Made by a program: the position numbers and the translations under genes. From the NCBI GenBank assembly GCA_964537555.1, contig CAZIAD010000007.1, positions 62,001 to 126,000 of the forward strand: a stretch of DNA of 64,000 nt, given 5' to 3'. The stretch comes from CAYRWR01 sp964537555 (GTDB lineage: Bacteria > Spirochaetota > Brevinematia > Brevinematales > CAYRWR01). Shown here piece after piece: positions 42,429-51,734 of this stretch. How positions within the stretch are numbered: position 1 is the first letter of the stretch; the number at the start of each line of letters is the position of its first letter. The notes below the pieces were generated by a model, which made no database searches, was not told the origin of the DNA, and worked only from the letters and a program-made list of their open reading frames with translations.

Positions 42429-44720
42429 TCAGTCCATCAGGATGAGTTCCAGAAAATCAATTGCTGCAAAGTTGACTTTGATGTTCATATTCTGATCCAT
42501 CTCATCATACCTGAGACTAAAGGAGTGATTTCCTGATTCCAGATCTGCATAGAGTATATTACTATAACCCCATCCCCAGTTGCCCCGTTGGGGCATCACA
42601 AAGGTACCTGCATCCTGACCATCCAGAAACAGGCTACGGATAGCCCCTTTGTTGTCTGTATTGATGGGCCCTTTACCATTTGCGTATTTGACCCTGATCA
42701 GGTATTTTCCGCCCGTTTTTATCTTTGTATTAAAGGTGATGCCTTGTTCATCTTTTTTATCAAATTTCACATAGCCTTTTCCACTGAAAGATTTGTATTT
42801 ATCATCGATCTGTTCGTTATCACAATCAGCTTTTTCTGCTTCCAGTATTATGAGATTGGCAGGAGGTATAGCCAGGGCAGGCTGGCTGATCTCGGAGGGT
42901 ATTCCTTTTTTATCGACGGCCTGTATTGTATAGACCGTGACCTTGCTGACCTGATCTGTAAGCTCGTGTTCTTCCTGTTCTTTGTATTCCTGCCATAATT
43001 TCCCGTCTTTGTAGATCAGATATTTCACGACATTTTTTGATTTCTTCCAGGTGAGTGTCACATTTCCTTTTCTGTCAATGTCTACCTTAGGCCGGACTTC
43101 CCGGGGAGCGATAGCCCGGATGTCTCCCATATTCATTACAGATGGGCTGTTATCCGATGTAAGTGTCATAGTTATAGTGTGCCTGCCTTTCAGGTCAGGT
43201 GGAAGGATATAGGAGGCGCCTTTTTCCTGTCCGTCTAGTTTGAGGCTCTGGATCACATTGCCTTTGCCCTGAATGCTAAGGTCCAGTACAGCTTTATTGT
43301 AGTTTAACCCGCTCAGCTTCAATGACCCTTCTAAAAATTGAGGGACATGCGGCTGAAAGCGTATACCATCAGGCTCCAGGTTCAGCCCAAACAGCACATG
43401 ATACACTGAGCCCAGGTAGCCTGCCACTGACCATAACTGGCGGTCAGAATTAATGGCGGTACCCGAAGAATGGCCGGTGTCATACACAAAGTTTTCTTTA
43501 TGGGTCAAAAAAAGCGCAGCCGGCCGTATAATGGATTGCAGCACATGAGACACCACTTTTTCATTGCCTACCCGGGCTCCGGCCCAAAGGAAATAGGCTT
43601 CTACAAATGGCCATATCCCTTTATTATGATAAGGGCCGGCATGAGGGTGCTGAGGGTAGATGCAGGGTACACCGAAGGGTACCATGGGGCTGTGAGAGAT
43701 GACCTGGGCAGCCCTTTTCTGGTCTGCTATCCCGAATAGTACCATGAGAGCCTCTCCCAGGCTTTCTGCCTTATCAGAGACCGGGTTACCCATGATATCA
43801 GGATAGATCAGGGCCCCATAGTACTGTTTATCTTCTCTCCAGAAATTCTTATCAGTGGATTCTTTTAAGGTCCGGGCAATAGTGCTCCATTGTTGTGATT
43901 CAGATGGGTCTTTTTCCAGGGTTTTAGCCATGGAAGACAGTATATTATACACCTGATAGTGCAGGGCGGAAGTACCCAGGGCACGGGTCTCGTAAATATC
44001 TACCGGCTGCATCCATAGAGGATAAGTCTGCTCTCTCCAATCCAGAAAGGAGCTCTCTCCATAATATAGCCTGTGCTTTTTATCATAGGCTATGTGCATG
44101 TCACGCTGTACTGTGTTTTTCAGGACCGTGTAGGCATACCTCAGCCATTCCAGATCTCCATGGGCCAGGTAGATCTCCCAGGCAGCGATCGACCATACTA
44201 TACGGTCTGTAGAAATGGGCCAGGAACCTCCGGTACCGGTATCCTGAATGACCATATCATCCTTGCTTACCTTGGCTTTAAGACTCTTGATAGAATTTTC
44301 CGGCAGGATCATTCCCAGGGAGAGGTGAATAGAATAGGATATGTCACGGGTCCACACCCCGGTCCACTTTTCTCCGGCCATAAAGGCCTGGTCTCCCTCC
44401 CGGATATCGAGCAGAGCCTCTTCCAGGGCCATATTGTAGAGGGCTTCCAGAAGGGGATAGCCGGGGGCAGACAGCTGGGGTAATGCCGATATGTCTTTTT
44501 TTAGCTCCCAGCTGCGTGGGGTATAGCTGTCATAGACAGAAGTGATCTTTTTAACCGAGATGACCTCCGCTTTTTTATCACCCTGAGTCACTCCCTGAGG
44601 GGAGATGGTGTAGGCTTCATTTTTGGGGTATTTCATTTTTTGAGTTTTCGTGGTCTCAGCATGGACACTGAGTGTTCCTGCCAGTAGTATGAGAACCATT
44701 ACGAGTTGTTTTGACTTCAT
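42429..44720 (-). CDS. Exported six-hairpin glycosidase with Fn3-like and carbohydrate-binding modules
   Basis: The 763-residue protein has a signal peptide (about 1-22, ending VHA), then an alpha/alpha-barrel glycosidase-like domain (about 90-460; landmarks GVWTRDISYSIHLSLGM, TGGSWPISTDRIVW, HNKGIWPFVEAYFLW and INSDRQLWSVAGYL). After a short beta segment come an Fn3-like domain (about 530-620) and a C-terminal CBM6/35-like module (about 630-760, beginning LIILEAEKADC). The family within the six-hairpin clan (GH63, GH37 and relatives) cannot be fixed by eye. It likely acts on an outside polysaccharide or a trehalose- or mannose-type substrate. Confidence 0.7.
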   Translation of the reverse strand: MKSKQLVMVLILLAGTLSVHAETTKTQKMKYPKNEAYTISPQGVTQGDKKAEVISVKKITSVYDSYTPRSWELKKDISALPQLSAPGYPLLEALYNMALEEALLDIREGDQAFMAGEKWTGVWTRDISYSIHLSLGMILPENSIKSLKAKVSKDDMVIQDTGTGGSWPISTDRIVWSIAAWEIYLAHGDLEWLRYAYTVLKNTVQRDMHIAYDKKHRLYYGESSFLDWREQTYPLWMQPVDIYETRALGTSALHYQVYNILSSMAKTLEKDPSESQQWSTIARTLKESTDKNFWREDKQYYGALIYPDIMGNPVSDKAESLGEALMVLFGIADQKRAAQVISHSPMVPFGVPCIYPQHPHAGPYHNKGIWPFVEAYFLWAGARVGNEKVVSHVLQSIIRPAALFLTHKENFVYDTGHSSGTAINSDRQLWSVAGYLGSVYHVLFGLNLEPDGIRFQPHVPQFLEGSLKLSGLNYNKAVLDLSIQGKGNVIQSLKLDGQEKGASYILPPDLKGRHTITMTLTSDNSPSVMNMGDIRAIAPREVRPKVDIDRKGNVTLTWKKSKNVVKYLIYKDGKLWQEYKEQEEHELTDQVSKVTVYTIQAVDKKGIPSEISQPALAIPPANLIILEAEKADCDNEQIDDKYKSFSGKGYVKFDKKDEQGITFNTKIKTGGKYLIRVKYANGKGPINTDNKGAIRSLFLDGQDAGTFVMPQRGNWGWGYSNILYADLESGNHSFSLRYDEMDQNMNIKVNFAAIDFLELILMD

Positions 44721-44751
44721 GGTTTTTCCTTTCTTGCTTATTCAGACTCAT

Positions 44752-44779
44752 ATCTTAACTGAACCGTTATTTTTGGCAA
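44752..44779 (-). promoter_or_regulatory. Promoter of the glycosidase gene
   Basis: Read leftward: TTGCCA - 16 bp - TAAGAT, about 32 bases before the start codon. Confidence 0.5.
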
Positions 44780-44797
44780 GTACAAATGTCATAATTA

Positions 44798-44867
44798 ATT
44801 GATAGTCAATAGTCAATAGTCAATAGTCAATAGTCAATAGTCGATGGTTGATGGTCGATGGTTGATA
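44798..44867. repeat. Heptamer tandem array, about 10 units
   Basis: ATTGATA, five GTCAATA, then GTCGATG, GTTGATG, GTCGATG, GTTGATA, unbroken. It is the longest array in the window and lies between divergent genes. Confidence 0.95.
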
Positions 44868-44958
44868 GTCTGTATGTCTGAGAGTAATATATATTTGTAA
44901 TAATGTGAGATTATACTTTTAGAAAAAGTTCTTCTATAATAAATATACGGGGGCTCTC

Positions 44959-45486
44959 ATGATGTATTTTGAAACGGAACGATTGGTGTTCAGGGACTGG
45001 GAGGACAGGGACTTTGAACCTTTTGCAGTCATGAATGCAGATCCGGATGTGATGCGATATTTTCCGGCTCCCCTCAACATGGAACAGAGTCAGGACTTTC
45101 TGAGACTGATCCAGGCCGAGATCAGGGATAAGGGCTATGGATTATGGCCAGTGGAGCTGAAACAGGGAGGGGTGTTTATCGGCTATATTGGACTTCACGA
45201 TTCTACCTTTGAGTCTTCTTTTACTCCCTGTATAGAGATAGGATGGCGTCTGCTGAAAGAACACTGGCACCTGGGATTTGCTACTGAGGGAGCCAGGGGA
45301 GTACTGGATTATGCCAAGCGGACCCTGGGCTTTAAGGAAATCTATTCATTCACCACATTGAATAATCATTCTTCAGAGAGTGTCATGCAAAAGATCGGGA
45401 TGGGGAAAGTAGGGGAGTTCATTCATCCTCGCCTGCCGGAGGGACATGAGCTGGCTCCGCATGTACTGTACCGGATCATGTTCTGA
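44959..45486 (+). CDS. GNAT acetyltransferase, RimJ/RimL-like
   Basis: This 175-residue enzyme opens ETERLVFRDWEDRDFEPF, the usual N-terminus of RimJ/RimL-type acetyltransferases, and has the acetyl-CoA loop LLKEHWHLGFATEGARGVLDYA (about 97-118). Members acetylate ribosomal protein N-termini or small molecules; the target is unknown. It stands alone between a heptamer array and the Mrp/Mbx operon. Confidence 0.85.
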   Translation: MMYFETERLVFRDWEDRDFEPFAVMNADPDVMRYFPAPLNMEQSQDFLRLIQAEIRDKGYGLWPVELKQGGVFIGYIGLHDSTFESSFTPCIEIGWRLLKEHWHLGFATEGARGVLDYAKRTLGFKEIYSFTTLNNHSSESVMQKIGMGKVGEFIHPRLPEGHELAPHVLYRIMF

Positions 45487-45688
45487 ATAAAATCAATAAA
45501 TTTCTTTTCCAGTTGCACTGATATCAGGTTAGAGTCCAACACGCTGACAACATCGTTTAAAACCCTCAATGTGATTTAACATCTTAAAACACTATCAGAA
45601 TTATAATTACACTATCCCACCAGTAACAAAATCTTAGTTGTCATACAAATTATTAAAAAATCTGTACCCCAAAAAATTAAAAAAACTA

Positions 45689-45716
45689 TTGACAAAAATT
45701 TGAACTGGCTTAAAAT
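45689..45716 (+). promoter_or_regulatory. Promoter of the Mrp/Mbx operon
   Basis: TTGACA - 16 bp - TAAAAT. It would give a leader of about 145 bases. Confidence 0.65.
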
Positions 45717-45768
45717 ATTGGTAATTAAAACATATATTTAGAATATTTGATTAAGCATGTGAAATGAG

Positions 45769-45782
45769 TCACTAGTTAGTGA
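45769..45782. promoter_or_regulatory. Palindrome TCACTA-GT-TAGTGA in the leader
   Basis: A perfect dyad about 45 bases past the expected transcript start. A regulator site is plausible; it does not match the Rex consensus well. Confidence 0.35.
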
Positions 45783-45868
45783 ATTGTTTTACATAGACTG
45801 TGGGTCATCCCCGGTTTTATTATTTCGTAGCCCTGATATCCTTATAATGATATGGAAGGAGACCACCT

Positions 45869-46348
45869 TTGAAAAAACTCGTGAACATCCTGTCCCTGTT
45901 TCTGATGGGACTGATACTATTCCTGATCATCTCCGCTAATACCGACCTTCAGAATCTCCTGGTCGGAGCTTCTGTCAGCCTGATAGTAGCGGTGATTGCA
46001 TCCTTTTATGTGGCACCGGGCCTGCACTGGCTCAACCCGGTACGCTGGTTCTGGTTCCTGGTCTATGTTCCGGTGTTTATCTGGGAGATGATCCGGGCAA
46101 ACATCCAGATCGCCCGGGTAGTGGTGATGCCCTCCTTGCCCATACAGCCCGGTATACTCCAGTACAAGACTTCTCTTAAGAGTGATATCAGCCGGATGCT
46201 GCTCACTTCATCCATCACTCTGACCCCTGGTACTCTCAGTGTAGATTTTAACGGAGATGTACTGGATATTCACTGTGTGAACCTTGACCGGGTCACCCCA
46301 CAGGATATTCAAAAGTTTGAAAAATACATAAAAAGGATAAGCGAGTGA
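45869..46348 (+). CDS. MrpE-like subunit (Na+/H+ antiporter module)
   Basis: First gene of the respiratory complex. The 159-residue membrane protein has MrpE features: two or three N-terminal membrane segments, NPVRWFWFLVYVPVFIWEMIRANIQIARVVV, then SRMLLTSSITLTPGTLSVDFNGDVLDIHCVNL. The start is TTG (45869-45871) about eight bases after AAGGAG. It overlaps mrpF by 4 bp. Confidence 0.9.
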   Translation: MKKLVNILSLFLMGLILFLIISANTDLQNLLVGASVSLIVAVIASFYVAPGLHWLNPVRWFWFLVYVPVFIWEMIRANIQIARVVVMPSLPIQPGILQYKTSLKSDISRMLLTSSITLTPGTLSVDFNGDVLDIHCVNLDRVTPQDIQKFEKYIKRISE

Positions 46349-46602
46349 GTACAATTATGATTATTGTATTAAGTTTAATCGGTGTGGCAGTCCTGCTTTC
46401 CTTTATTGCGCTCATAAAACCGGGACAGGCTGTAGAAAAGATGGTGGCGGTAGATGTGTTCACCACTATCACCACCGCAGTACTGGTCCTGCTTTCTATT
46501 ATAATGAAACAGCGCTTTATTCTGGATATCGCCATAGTCTATGCCCTGCTCTCATTTGGAGCAGTCATGGTGGTGGCCCGTTTCACAGAGAGGGGGGTGT
46601 AG
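46345..46602 (+). CDS. MrpF-like subunit
   Basis: An 85-residue protein with three membrane segments and the MrpF core VAVDVFTTITTAVLVLL (about 34-50). GTG start overlapping the mrpE stop (GTGA). It belongs to the ion-translocating Mrp part that Mbh, Mbs and Mbx share. Confidence 0.9.
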   Translation: MSTIMIIVLSLIGVAVLLSFIALIKPGQAVEKMVAVDVFTTITTAVLVLLSIIMKQRFILDIAIVYALLSFGAVMVVARFTERGV

Positions 46603-46603
46603 T

Positions 46604-46918
46604 ATGACTGTATTACAGCTCATCGGAGTTATCTTCCTGTTTGTGGGCGCATTGTTTCTCATCTTGGGATCACTGGGGCTGGTACGTATGCCTGATGTAT
46701 ACAATAAGCTGCAGGCCGGGACTAAAGCCACCACTTTGGGCTTTCTGTCTGTAGCCCTGGGAGCTCTCTTTTTTGAACCGGGATGGTCCCTGCGCCTGGT
46801 ACTTATCATGCTTCTGGTAGTATTGACCAATCCTATCGGATCACATGCCCTGGCCCGTGCCTCCCGCAATGCCGGGATCAGGATGGCACAGGAAAAGGAA
46901 CAGGAGGATTCTAAATGA
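46604..46918 (+). CDS. MrpG-like subunit
   Basis: A 104-residue protein with three membrane segments; GLVRMPDVYNKLQAGTKATTLG (about 24-45) is the MrpG signature. I start at 46604, one base after the mrpF stop codon; a longer reading from 46541 lies within mrpF. It overlaps the next gene by 4 bp. Confidence 0.9.
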   Translation: MTVLQLIGVIFLFVGALFLILGSLGLVRMPDVYNKLQAGTKATTLGFLSVALGALFFEPGWSLRLVLIMLLVVLTNPIGSHALARASRNAGIRMAQEKEQEDSK

Positions 46919-47175
46919 AGATCGCCATAATAATACTATCTCTGCTTATGATCTCCGGATCAATAGTAGTCCTGTTTATAAAGTCTTTAAAAAAAGCAGC
47001 CATCATCATGGGTATAGTCAGCCTGGTCGCTGCCATATTCCTGGTCATGATGCAGGCCTATGATGTGGCCATTACTGAGGCCAGTATAGGTGCGGTACTG
47101 ACTACTGCTATTTACTTCTTCGCGATCAAACAGCTGGAAGAAAAAGGCTTAGGAGATGACAATGCAGATCAATAA
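46915..47175 (+). CDS. MbhD/MbxD-like subunit (MrpA C-terminal part, DUF4040)
   Basis: An 86-residue protein with three membrane segments; MMQAYDVAITEASIGAVLTTAIYFFAI (about 44-70) matches the part of MrpA related to NuoJ. In true Mrp antiporters this is fused to the large MrpA; as a separate gene it marks the Mbh/Mbs/Mbx type of complex. Confidence 0.82.
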   Translation: MKIAIIILSLLMISGSIVVLFIKSLKKAAIIMGIVSLVAAIFLVMMQAYDVAITEASIGAVLTTAIYFFAIKQLEEKGLGDDNADQ

Positions 47176-47938
47176 CCGGGCACAATCCATGATAAATATC
47201 ATGGCATTGATACTTATAGTGACTCTGGCTGTACTTTGTGTCAGGGTATTCACTGCTAAAGAAGCCGGACTCAAAGCTGGAGACTCCCTCGTCACGGAGC
47301 GTGCCTCTTATGCCTATATGACCAAATCAGCTCAGACTGACGGGACCAACCGGACTCTGAACACAGAATATAGTATGGGACAGGAAGGCCTGGAAGAAGG
47401 TTCTGCTAACATGATCTCTTCCATTGTAGCGAATTACCGGGGTTTTGATACCCTGGGTGAGATTCTGGTCCTGTTTGCAGCTGCATCCGGAGTAGGACTG
47501 CTTATGGGAATGCGTAAACGTAAGAAATACACCGGTGCTTCCACGATAGCTAAGACCGCAGTACCCCTCATCTCCCTGGTGGTCATGATCGCCGGGGGAG
47601 TGATGATACTGTATGGACACCTCACTCCCGGAGGAGGATTCCCCGGCGGAGCGATCGTGGCATCAGGCCTCATACTCATGATGCTGGTGTCTGAAAAAGT
47701 CACATCCGGCCCTGTACTGCTGGTACTGGAGTCTGTTGCCGGCTTGGGTATTCTGACGGTCGGATTATCGGGCCTGTTTATAAAAGGTGCCTTTCTGGCT
47801 AATGTGTTTGGCGCGGGCCAGCTGGGCGGGGTCATCTCCGGGGGAATGGTCCTCGTGATGAACATACTTATTGGTATAAAGGTGGGTTCAGAGATCACCA
47901 CTATCAGTAGATACTTCGTCTACGGCGCAAAGGAGTAA
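47156..47938 (+). CDS. MbhE-MrpB fusion subunit
   Basis: In this 260-residue protein the N-terminal part (to about 115) has a membrane segment, an outside loop and YRGFDTLGEILVLFAAASG, which corresponds to the tail of MrpA (MbhE). From about 125 it is MrpB: LYGHLTPGGGFPGGAIVASGLILMML. Joined here, these are two genes in many archaeal clusters. The start is ATG at 47156 or 47162, both inside the end of the preceding gene. Confidence 0.82.
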   Translation: MTMQINNRAQSMINIMALILIVTLAVLCVRVFTAKEAGLKAGDSLVTERASYAYMTKSAQTDGTNRTLNTEYSMGQEGLEEGSANMISSIVANYRGFDTLGEILVLFAAASGVGLLMGMRKRKKYTGASTIAKTAVPLISLVVMIAGGVMILYGHLTPGGGFPGGAIVASGLILMMLVSEKVTSGPVLLVLESVAGLGILTVGLSGLFIKGAFLANVFGAGQLGGVISGGMVLVMNILIGIKVGSEITTISRYFVYGAKE

Positions 47939-47941
47939 GGC

Positions 47942-48319
47942 ATGGCAAATATAACCCTGACACAGCTGTTTATGATCAGTGCGGCTGCTCTTATGTTCAC
48001 CGGGATATTCGGTATCATCACTCGTAACAATATGATGAAGATCTTACTTTCCATCAATATAATGCAGACAGGGGTCAATCTCCTGCTCACTGCGGTAGGT
48101 TATGTAGAAGAGGGTGGAGCTGCTATCCTCTCCGCAGGCCATACCCAAGTCCTGAACATGGTAGACCCCCTGCCTCAGGCCCTGGTCCTGACCTCTATTG
48201 TTATAGGATTCGGTACTACTGCTCTGGCTCTGGCACTCATTATCCGTCACTATGCCCAGAATAAGTCTCTGAGTTTTTATAAAAAGACCCCACTAAATCT
48301 TAAGGAAACAGATAAATGA
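47942..48319 (+). CDS. MrpC-like subunit (NuoK homologue)
   Basis: A 125-residue protein with three membrane segments: FGIITRNNMMKILLSINIMQTGVNLLL (about 23-49) and DPLPQALVLTSIVIGFGTTALALAL (about 80-104). Its end overlaps the next gene by 4 bp. Confidence 0.9.
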   Translation: MANITLTQLFMISAAALMFTGIFGIITRNNMMKILLSINIMQTGVNLLLTAVGYVEEGGAAILSAGHTQVLNMVDPLPQALVLTSIVIGFGTTALALALIIRHYAQNKSLSFYKKTPLNLKETDK

Positions 48320-49815
48320 TGATAAAAGAAAGCTTCTTTTTATTAATTCCCCTGCTCATTCCTCTGCTGGTTCCTGCCCTGAGCCTGGTGAATAAAAGAT
48401 TTGGCAAATATATTTCTATCGCATTTTATGCGGCCGGGGTAGTCCTGGGTGTCATCCTGTTTCCCCAGATTGCCGCGCAGACCGCCCGGCTCAATATGGG
48501 CGGATGGGCCGGAAGATTTGCCATTAACCTGGTTTTGAATCCTCTGTCTCTCTCAGCTGGTATCCTGATTTACCTGGTCAGCCTGTTTATTCAGGCATCC
48601 ACCTGGAAGGAAGAAAAACCGGCTGCCTACAGCCTGCTCATTAACCTCTTCATCTTCGCCTCTCTGGGCATGGTCATGACTACCGACCTGTTTAACCTCT
48701 TTGTCATGATGGAGCTGGCTTCGATTTCTTCACTAGCCCTGATCGCTCTATCTAAGAAGTCTACCGCTTCCCGTTCCGCTTTTTTCTATATGGTGATGTC
48801 TTCTCTCACAGCCCTGCTGATGCTGGGAGGTATAGCCCTGCTGTATTCAGCTACCGGGCAGCTCAATATGGCTGTATTAGCCGGGATGCCTTCACTGGCT
48901 CCTGCTTTTGCCCTGCTGGTAGGCCTGCTTCTGGTGGGAGTGGTTTTCCTGCATGCTGAGATCCTTCCTTTCGGGATCTGGGCTCCCCCGGTATACGATG
49001 ATGCTCCGGTATCATTCACGGCTACTTTAGCCGGAGTAGGGGCTCTGGCCGGAGGCGTAGTGCTGATCAATGTCTTCACCAATCTTTTCAGCACACCCTT
49101 GTTTGAAAATACCATAGTGACGCTCAAGAACTTACTGTTTATTTTAGCAGTCATCTCAGTCCTGTTTGGGGAGCTGGCAGCTCTCCGGGAAAAGAGCCTC
49201 AAAAAGGTCCTGGCTTTTTCCTCTATCGGCCAGATGGGACTGATGGGTGTAGCCCTGTCCCTGGGTAATGAGATAGCATTACAGTCTGCCCTGCTCATCC
49301 TGCTCAGCCATACTATGGTCAAGCCGGTCATGCTGCTCATTGCCGGACATTTTAGTAGCCTGAGCGACAGCCCCCACTGGGAGGATATGAAGGGAGTAGG
49401 CCGTACTCACCCCTTATTGGCGGTACTGTTTATCATAAGCGGACTCAGCCTAATGGGTATCCCCCTTTTCCTGGGTTTCTGGGGAAAATTCGGACTATTA
49501 ATCAAGCTATTTGAAAATGTCAGTACCGGTATCAATGTGATGACCATAGTAGGGATAGTGATCCTGCTGTTTGCCTTTATCATAGAAGGGACTTATCTCA
49601 TGAAGATCTCCCATACTTTCTTTGAAAAGGCTGATGCTCCTGTCAGGAAATCTGTGAACCTGCCCCTGATGCTGTCGGCGCTATTAACATCTGTAGCAGT
49701 AGTACTGCTCGGGGTATGGCCCGGCCTCATTAGTGGAAAGATACAGAACATGAGCCTGGAGCTCATCAATATTAATCAGTTTATACAAAACATCCTCTCA
49801 GGGGGCGCGTTATGA
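48316..49815 (+). CDS. First antiporter-like subunit (MrpD / NuoL-M-N family)
   Basis: This 499-residue polytopic protein has about 14 membrane segments. The TM5 glutamate is kept (FVMMELASIS). At the usual TM7 lysine (KSAIFPFHxW in relatives) the sequence reads LHAEILPFGIW, so His appears to replace Lys. The TM8-region lysines LKKVLAFSSIGQMG and HTMVKPVML are present. It may pump less or differently than the second subunit. It overlaps its neighbours by 4 bp on both sides. Confidence 0.88.
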   Translation: MMIKESFFLLIPLLIPLLVPALSLVNKRFGKYISIAFYAAGVVLGVILFPQIAAQTARLNMGGWAGRFAINLVLNPLSLSAGILIYLVSLFIQASTWKEEKPAAYSLLINLFIFASLGMVMTTDLFNLFVMMELASISSLALIALSKKSTASRSAFFYMVMSSLTALLMLGGIALLYSATGQLNMAVLAGMPSLAPAFALLVGLLLVGVVFLHAEILPFGIWAPPVYDDAPVSFTATLAGVGALAGGVVLINVFTNLFSTPLFENTIVTLKNLLFILAVISVLFGELAALREKSLKKVLAFSSIGQMGLMGVALSLGNEIALQSALLILLSHTMVKPVMLLIAGHFSSLSDSPHWEDMKGVGRTHPLLAVLFIISGLSLMGIPLFLGFWGKFGLLIKLFENVSTGINVMTIVGIVILLFAFIIEGTYLMKISHTFFEKADAPVRKSVNLPLMLSALLTSVAVVLLGVWPGLISGKIQNMSLELININQFIQNILSGGAL

Positions 49816-51734
49816 TGGATCACATGATCTTATGGACCGTACTGATCGCAGTGGGGGCCGGAGTAGTATCCATGGTCCTTACTATGATAAATAAGCGTAT
49901 CTCCTGGGCCATTTTCCTGCTCAATGCATTATGGCAGGCTTATGTGGCAGTAAAGTTATTCACAGTAAAAGCCTATAGCGAGCTTATACTTATCCCCTTC
50001 AATATGTTCGGGATGGAGAATATCTCCATAAATGTACAGTTTACCGAACTGGGCCGTCTGTTTTTCCTGGCCTCGGTAGTGATCACTCTGCTCTTTGCCA
50101 TATTTTCTTTTTCCTATAACGATAAAAAACACGCTACCCATACCGCACCCCTCTGGACTATGCTCATGGGTGCCAATGCCGGGATCTTCCTGGCCGGGAA
50201 CTGGATCTTCTTTATCCTGTCCTGGGAGCTTATGGGCTGGACCTCCTACTTTATCATCTCTCACGGAAAGGAAAAATCAGCCAAAGCAGGCTTATATTAT
50301 TTTGTACTATCACTGATCGGAACCTCTGCTTTACTGGCAGTGATGATGATCCTCTACAAGATCAGTGGTACTTTTATGATAGGGGAGAGCCTGCAGGTAC
50401 TGGGAAGCTTATGGTCTACCCAGGCTGGCCTGGTCAGACTGGTAGCTATCCTGCTGTTCCTGACATTCTTTAGTAAATCAGCTATTTTCCCCTTTTATAT
50501 GTGGCCTGCCAAGGCTCATGCGGAAGCCCCTGATGATTTTTCCGCCTTTTTATCGGGTGTGATGATCAAGTATGGTGTGTTCGGTATGATAGCTTTTGTG
50601 CTGCCCCTGTTCAGGCCTGAGGTATTTCAGGGCATTTTGATAAGCAATAAATTAGCCGGTGGTGCCGGTCATCCTCTTTTCCTCATCATCATAGGCTGGA
50701 TCGGAGCCATTTCTGCGGTAGTGGGGACACTTTATGCCATAGGCCAGGATGATATGAAGAAACTCATGGCTTATTCCACAGTGGGCAACATTGGTTATAT
50801 TACCGTAGCCCTGGCTACCAATTCTCCTCTGGGAGTGGCAGCGGCTATCTTCCATGCCCTCAACCATATGGTTTTCAAAGGTTCGATATTCCTGTCTCTG
50901 GCCTCTGTGAAGTTCCGCACCGGGGAGAGGGAGATGCATAAGCTGGGTGGCATGGCTTATAAAATGCCCCTCACTTTTTTCACTTTTCTACTGGGTATCA
51001 TAGCAGCTGCCGGTATTCCCCCTCTGAATGGCTTTGGGTCCAAGTGGCTCATCTTCCAGTCTATTTTTGATAGAAAACTACTACTGATGGGTATCCCTCT
51101 GTTCTTTGCTTCTACCGCATCCTTTATGTATCTGTTCCGGGGATTGCATACAATATTCCTGGGCCAGCTTTCACCCCGTTTTGAAAAGATCAAAGAAGCC
51201 CCTCCACTTCAGTCTGGTGTTATGACTATACTGATGCTTATCATGCTGGCCATAGGTTTCCTGCCCGGACTGGTATTTTCTCAGGTCAATATCGTCCTGC
51301 AGAGTATGGGCTTTACCCCGGTGGCATCTGACCTCAGTTCTATTAACGGATATACCTCCAGTATCAATTTCACTGTGGCGGGCTTTGTGTTCATGGGTAC
51401 TTTTGCGCTGGTACTGATATTCTGGCTCCTGGGGAATAAACGTAAACGCATCACCGACCCCCTGGACCGCTATACTTCAGCCGAGATCCCTGCGGAATGG
51501 GGCCTCACTCCGGAACGCTATCACTTTGGTACTAAGTTTTATGATTACTTTGAAGACATGATCAATCCGGTGCTGGACAAGACCTCTATGGACAGCCTGT
51601 TTAAAAAGATAGCCTATGAGATAGGCCGTCTGGGTGAGCTCATAAAATTCAGCTTTTTAAGATCCGGCTGGGGAATAATGGGGCTGATCTTCTTTAATGC
51701 CCTGGTATTACTGTTGGGAGGTATCCTCTTATGA
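49812..51734 (+). CDS. Second antiporter-like subunit (MbxH'-like, NuoL family)
   Basis: This 640-residue polytopic protein keeps the key charges: Glu in ILSWELMGWTSYF (TM5) and Lys in FFSKSAIFPFYMW (TM7), plus KKLMAYSTVGNIGY. A C-terminal helical part extends beyond the core. Having two antiporter-like subunits (this and the 499-residue one) is typical of Mbx/Mbs, whereas Mbh hydrogenase has a single one (family knowledge). Confidence 0.88.
   Translation: MMDHMILWTVLIAVGAGVVSMVLTMINKRISWAIFLLNALWQAYVAVKLFTVKAYSELILIPFNMFGMENISINVQFTELGRLFFLASVVITLLFAIFSFSYNDKKHATHTAPLWTMLMGANAGIFLAGNWIFFILSWELMGWTSYFIISHGKEKSAKAGLYYFVLSLIGTSALLAVMMILYKISGTFMIGESLQVLGSLWSTQAGLVRLVAILLFLTFFSKSAIFPFYMWPAKAHAEAPDDFSAFLSGVMIKYGVFGMIAFVLPLFRPEVFQGILISNKLAGGAGHPLFLIIIGWIGAISAVVGTLYAIGQDDMKKLMAYSTVGNIGYITVALATNSPLGVAAAIFHALNHMVFKGSIFLSLASVKFRTGEREMHKLGGMAYKMPLTFFTFLLGIIAAAGIPPLNGFGSKWLIFQSIFDRKLLLMGIPLFFASTASFMYLFRGLHTIFLGQLSPRFEKIKEAPPLQSGVMTILMLIMLAIGFLPGLVFSQVNIVLQSMGFTPVASDLSSINGYTSSINFTVAGFVFMGTFALVLIFWLLGNKRKRITDPLDRYTSAEIPAEWGLTPERYHFGTKFYDYFEDMINPVLDKTSMDSLFKKIAYEIGRLGELIKFSFLRSGWGIMGLIFFNALVLLLGGILL

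Larger units (their letters stand above)
45487..45868. other. Regulatory region before the Mrp/Mbx operon
   Basis: These 382 bases hold no gene. The AT-rich centre carries the operon promoter, and a 14-bp palindrome lies in the roughly 145-base leader. I recognise no riboswitch. Confidence 0.7.

Noticed and set aside
44798..44867. CRISPR array
   Set aside because: The 7-bp units touch one another with no spacers, and no cas genes are present.
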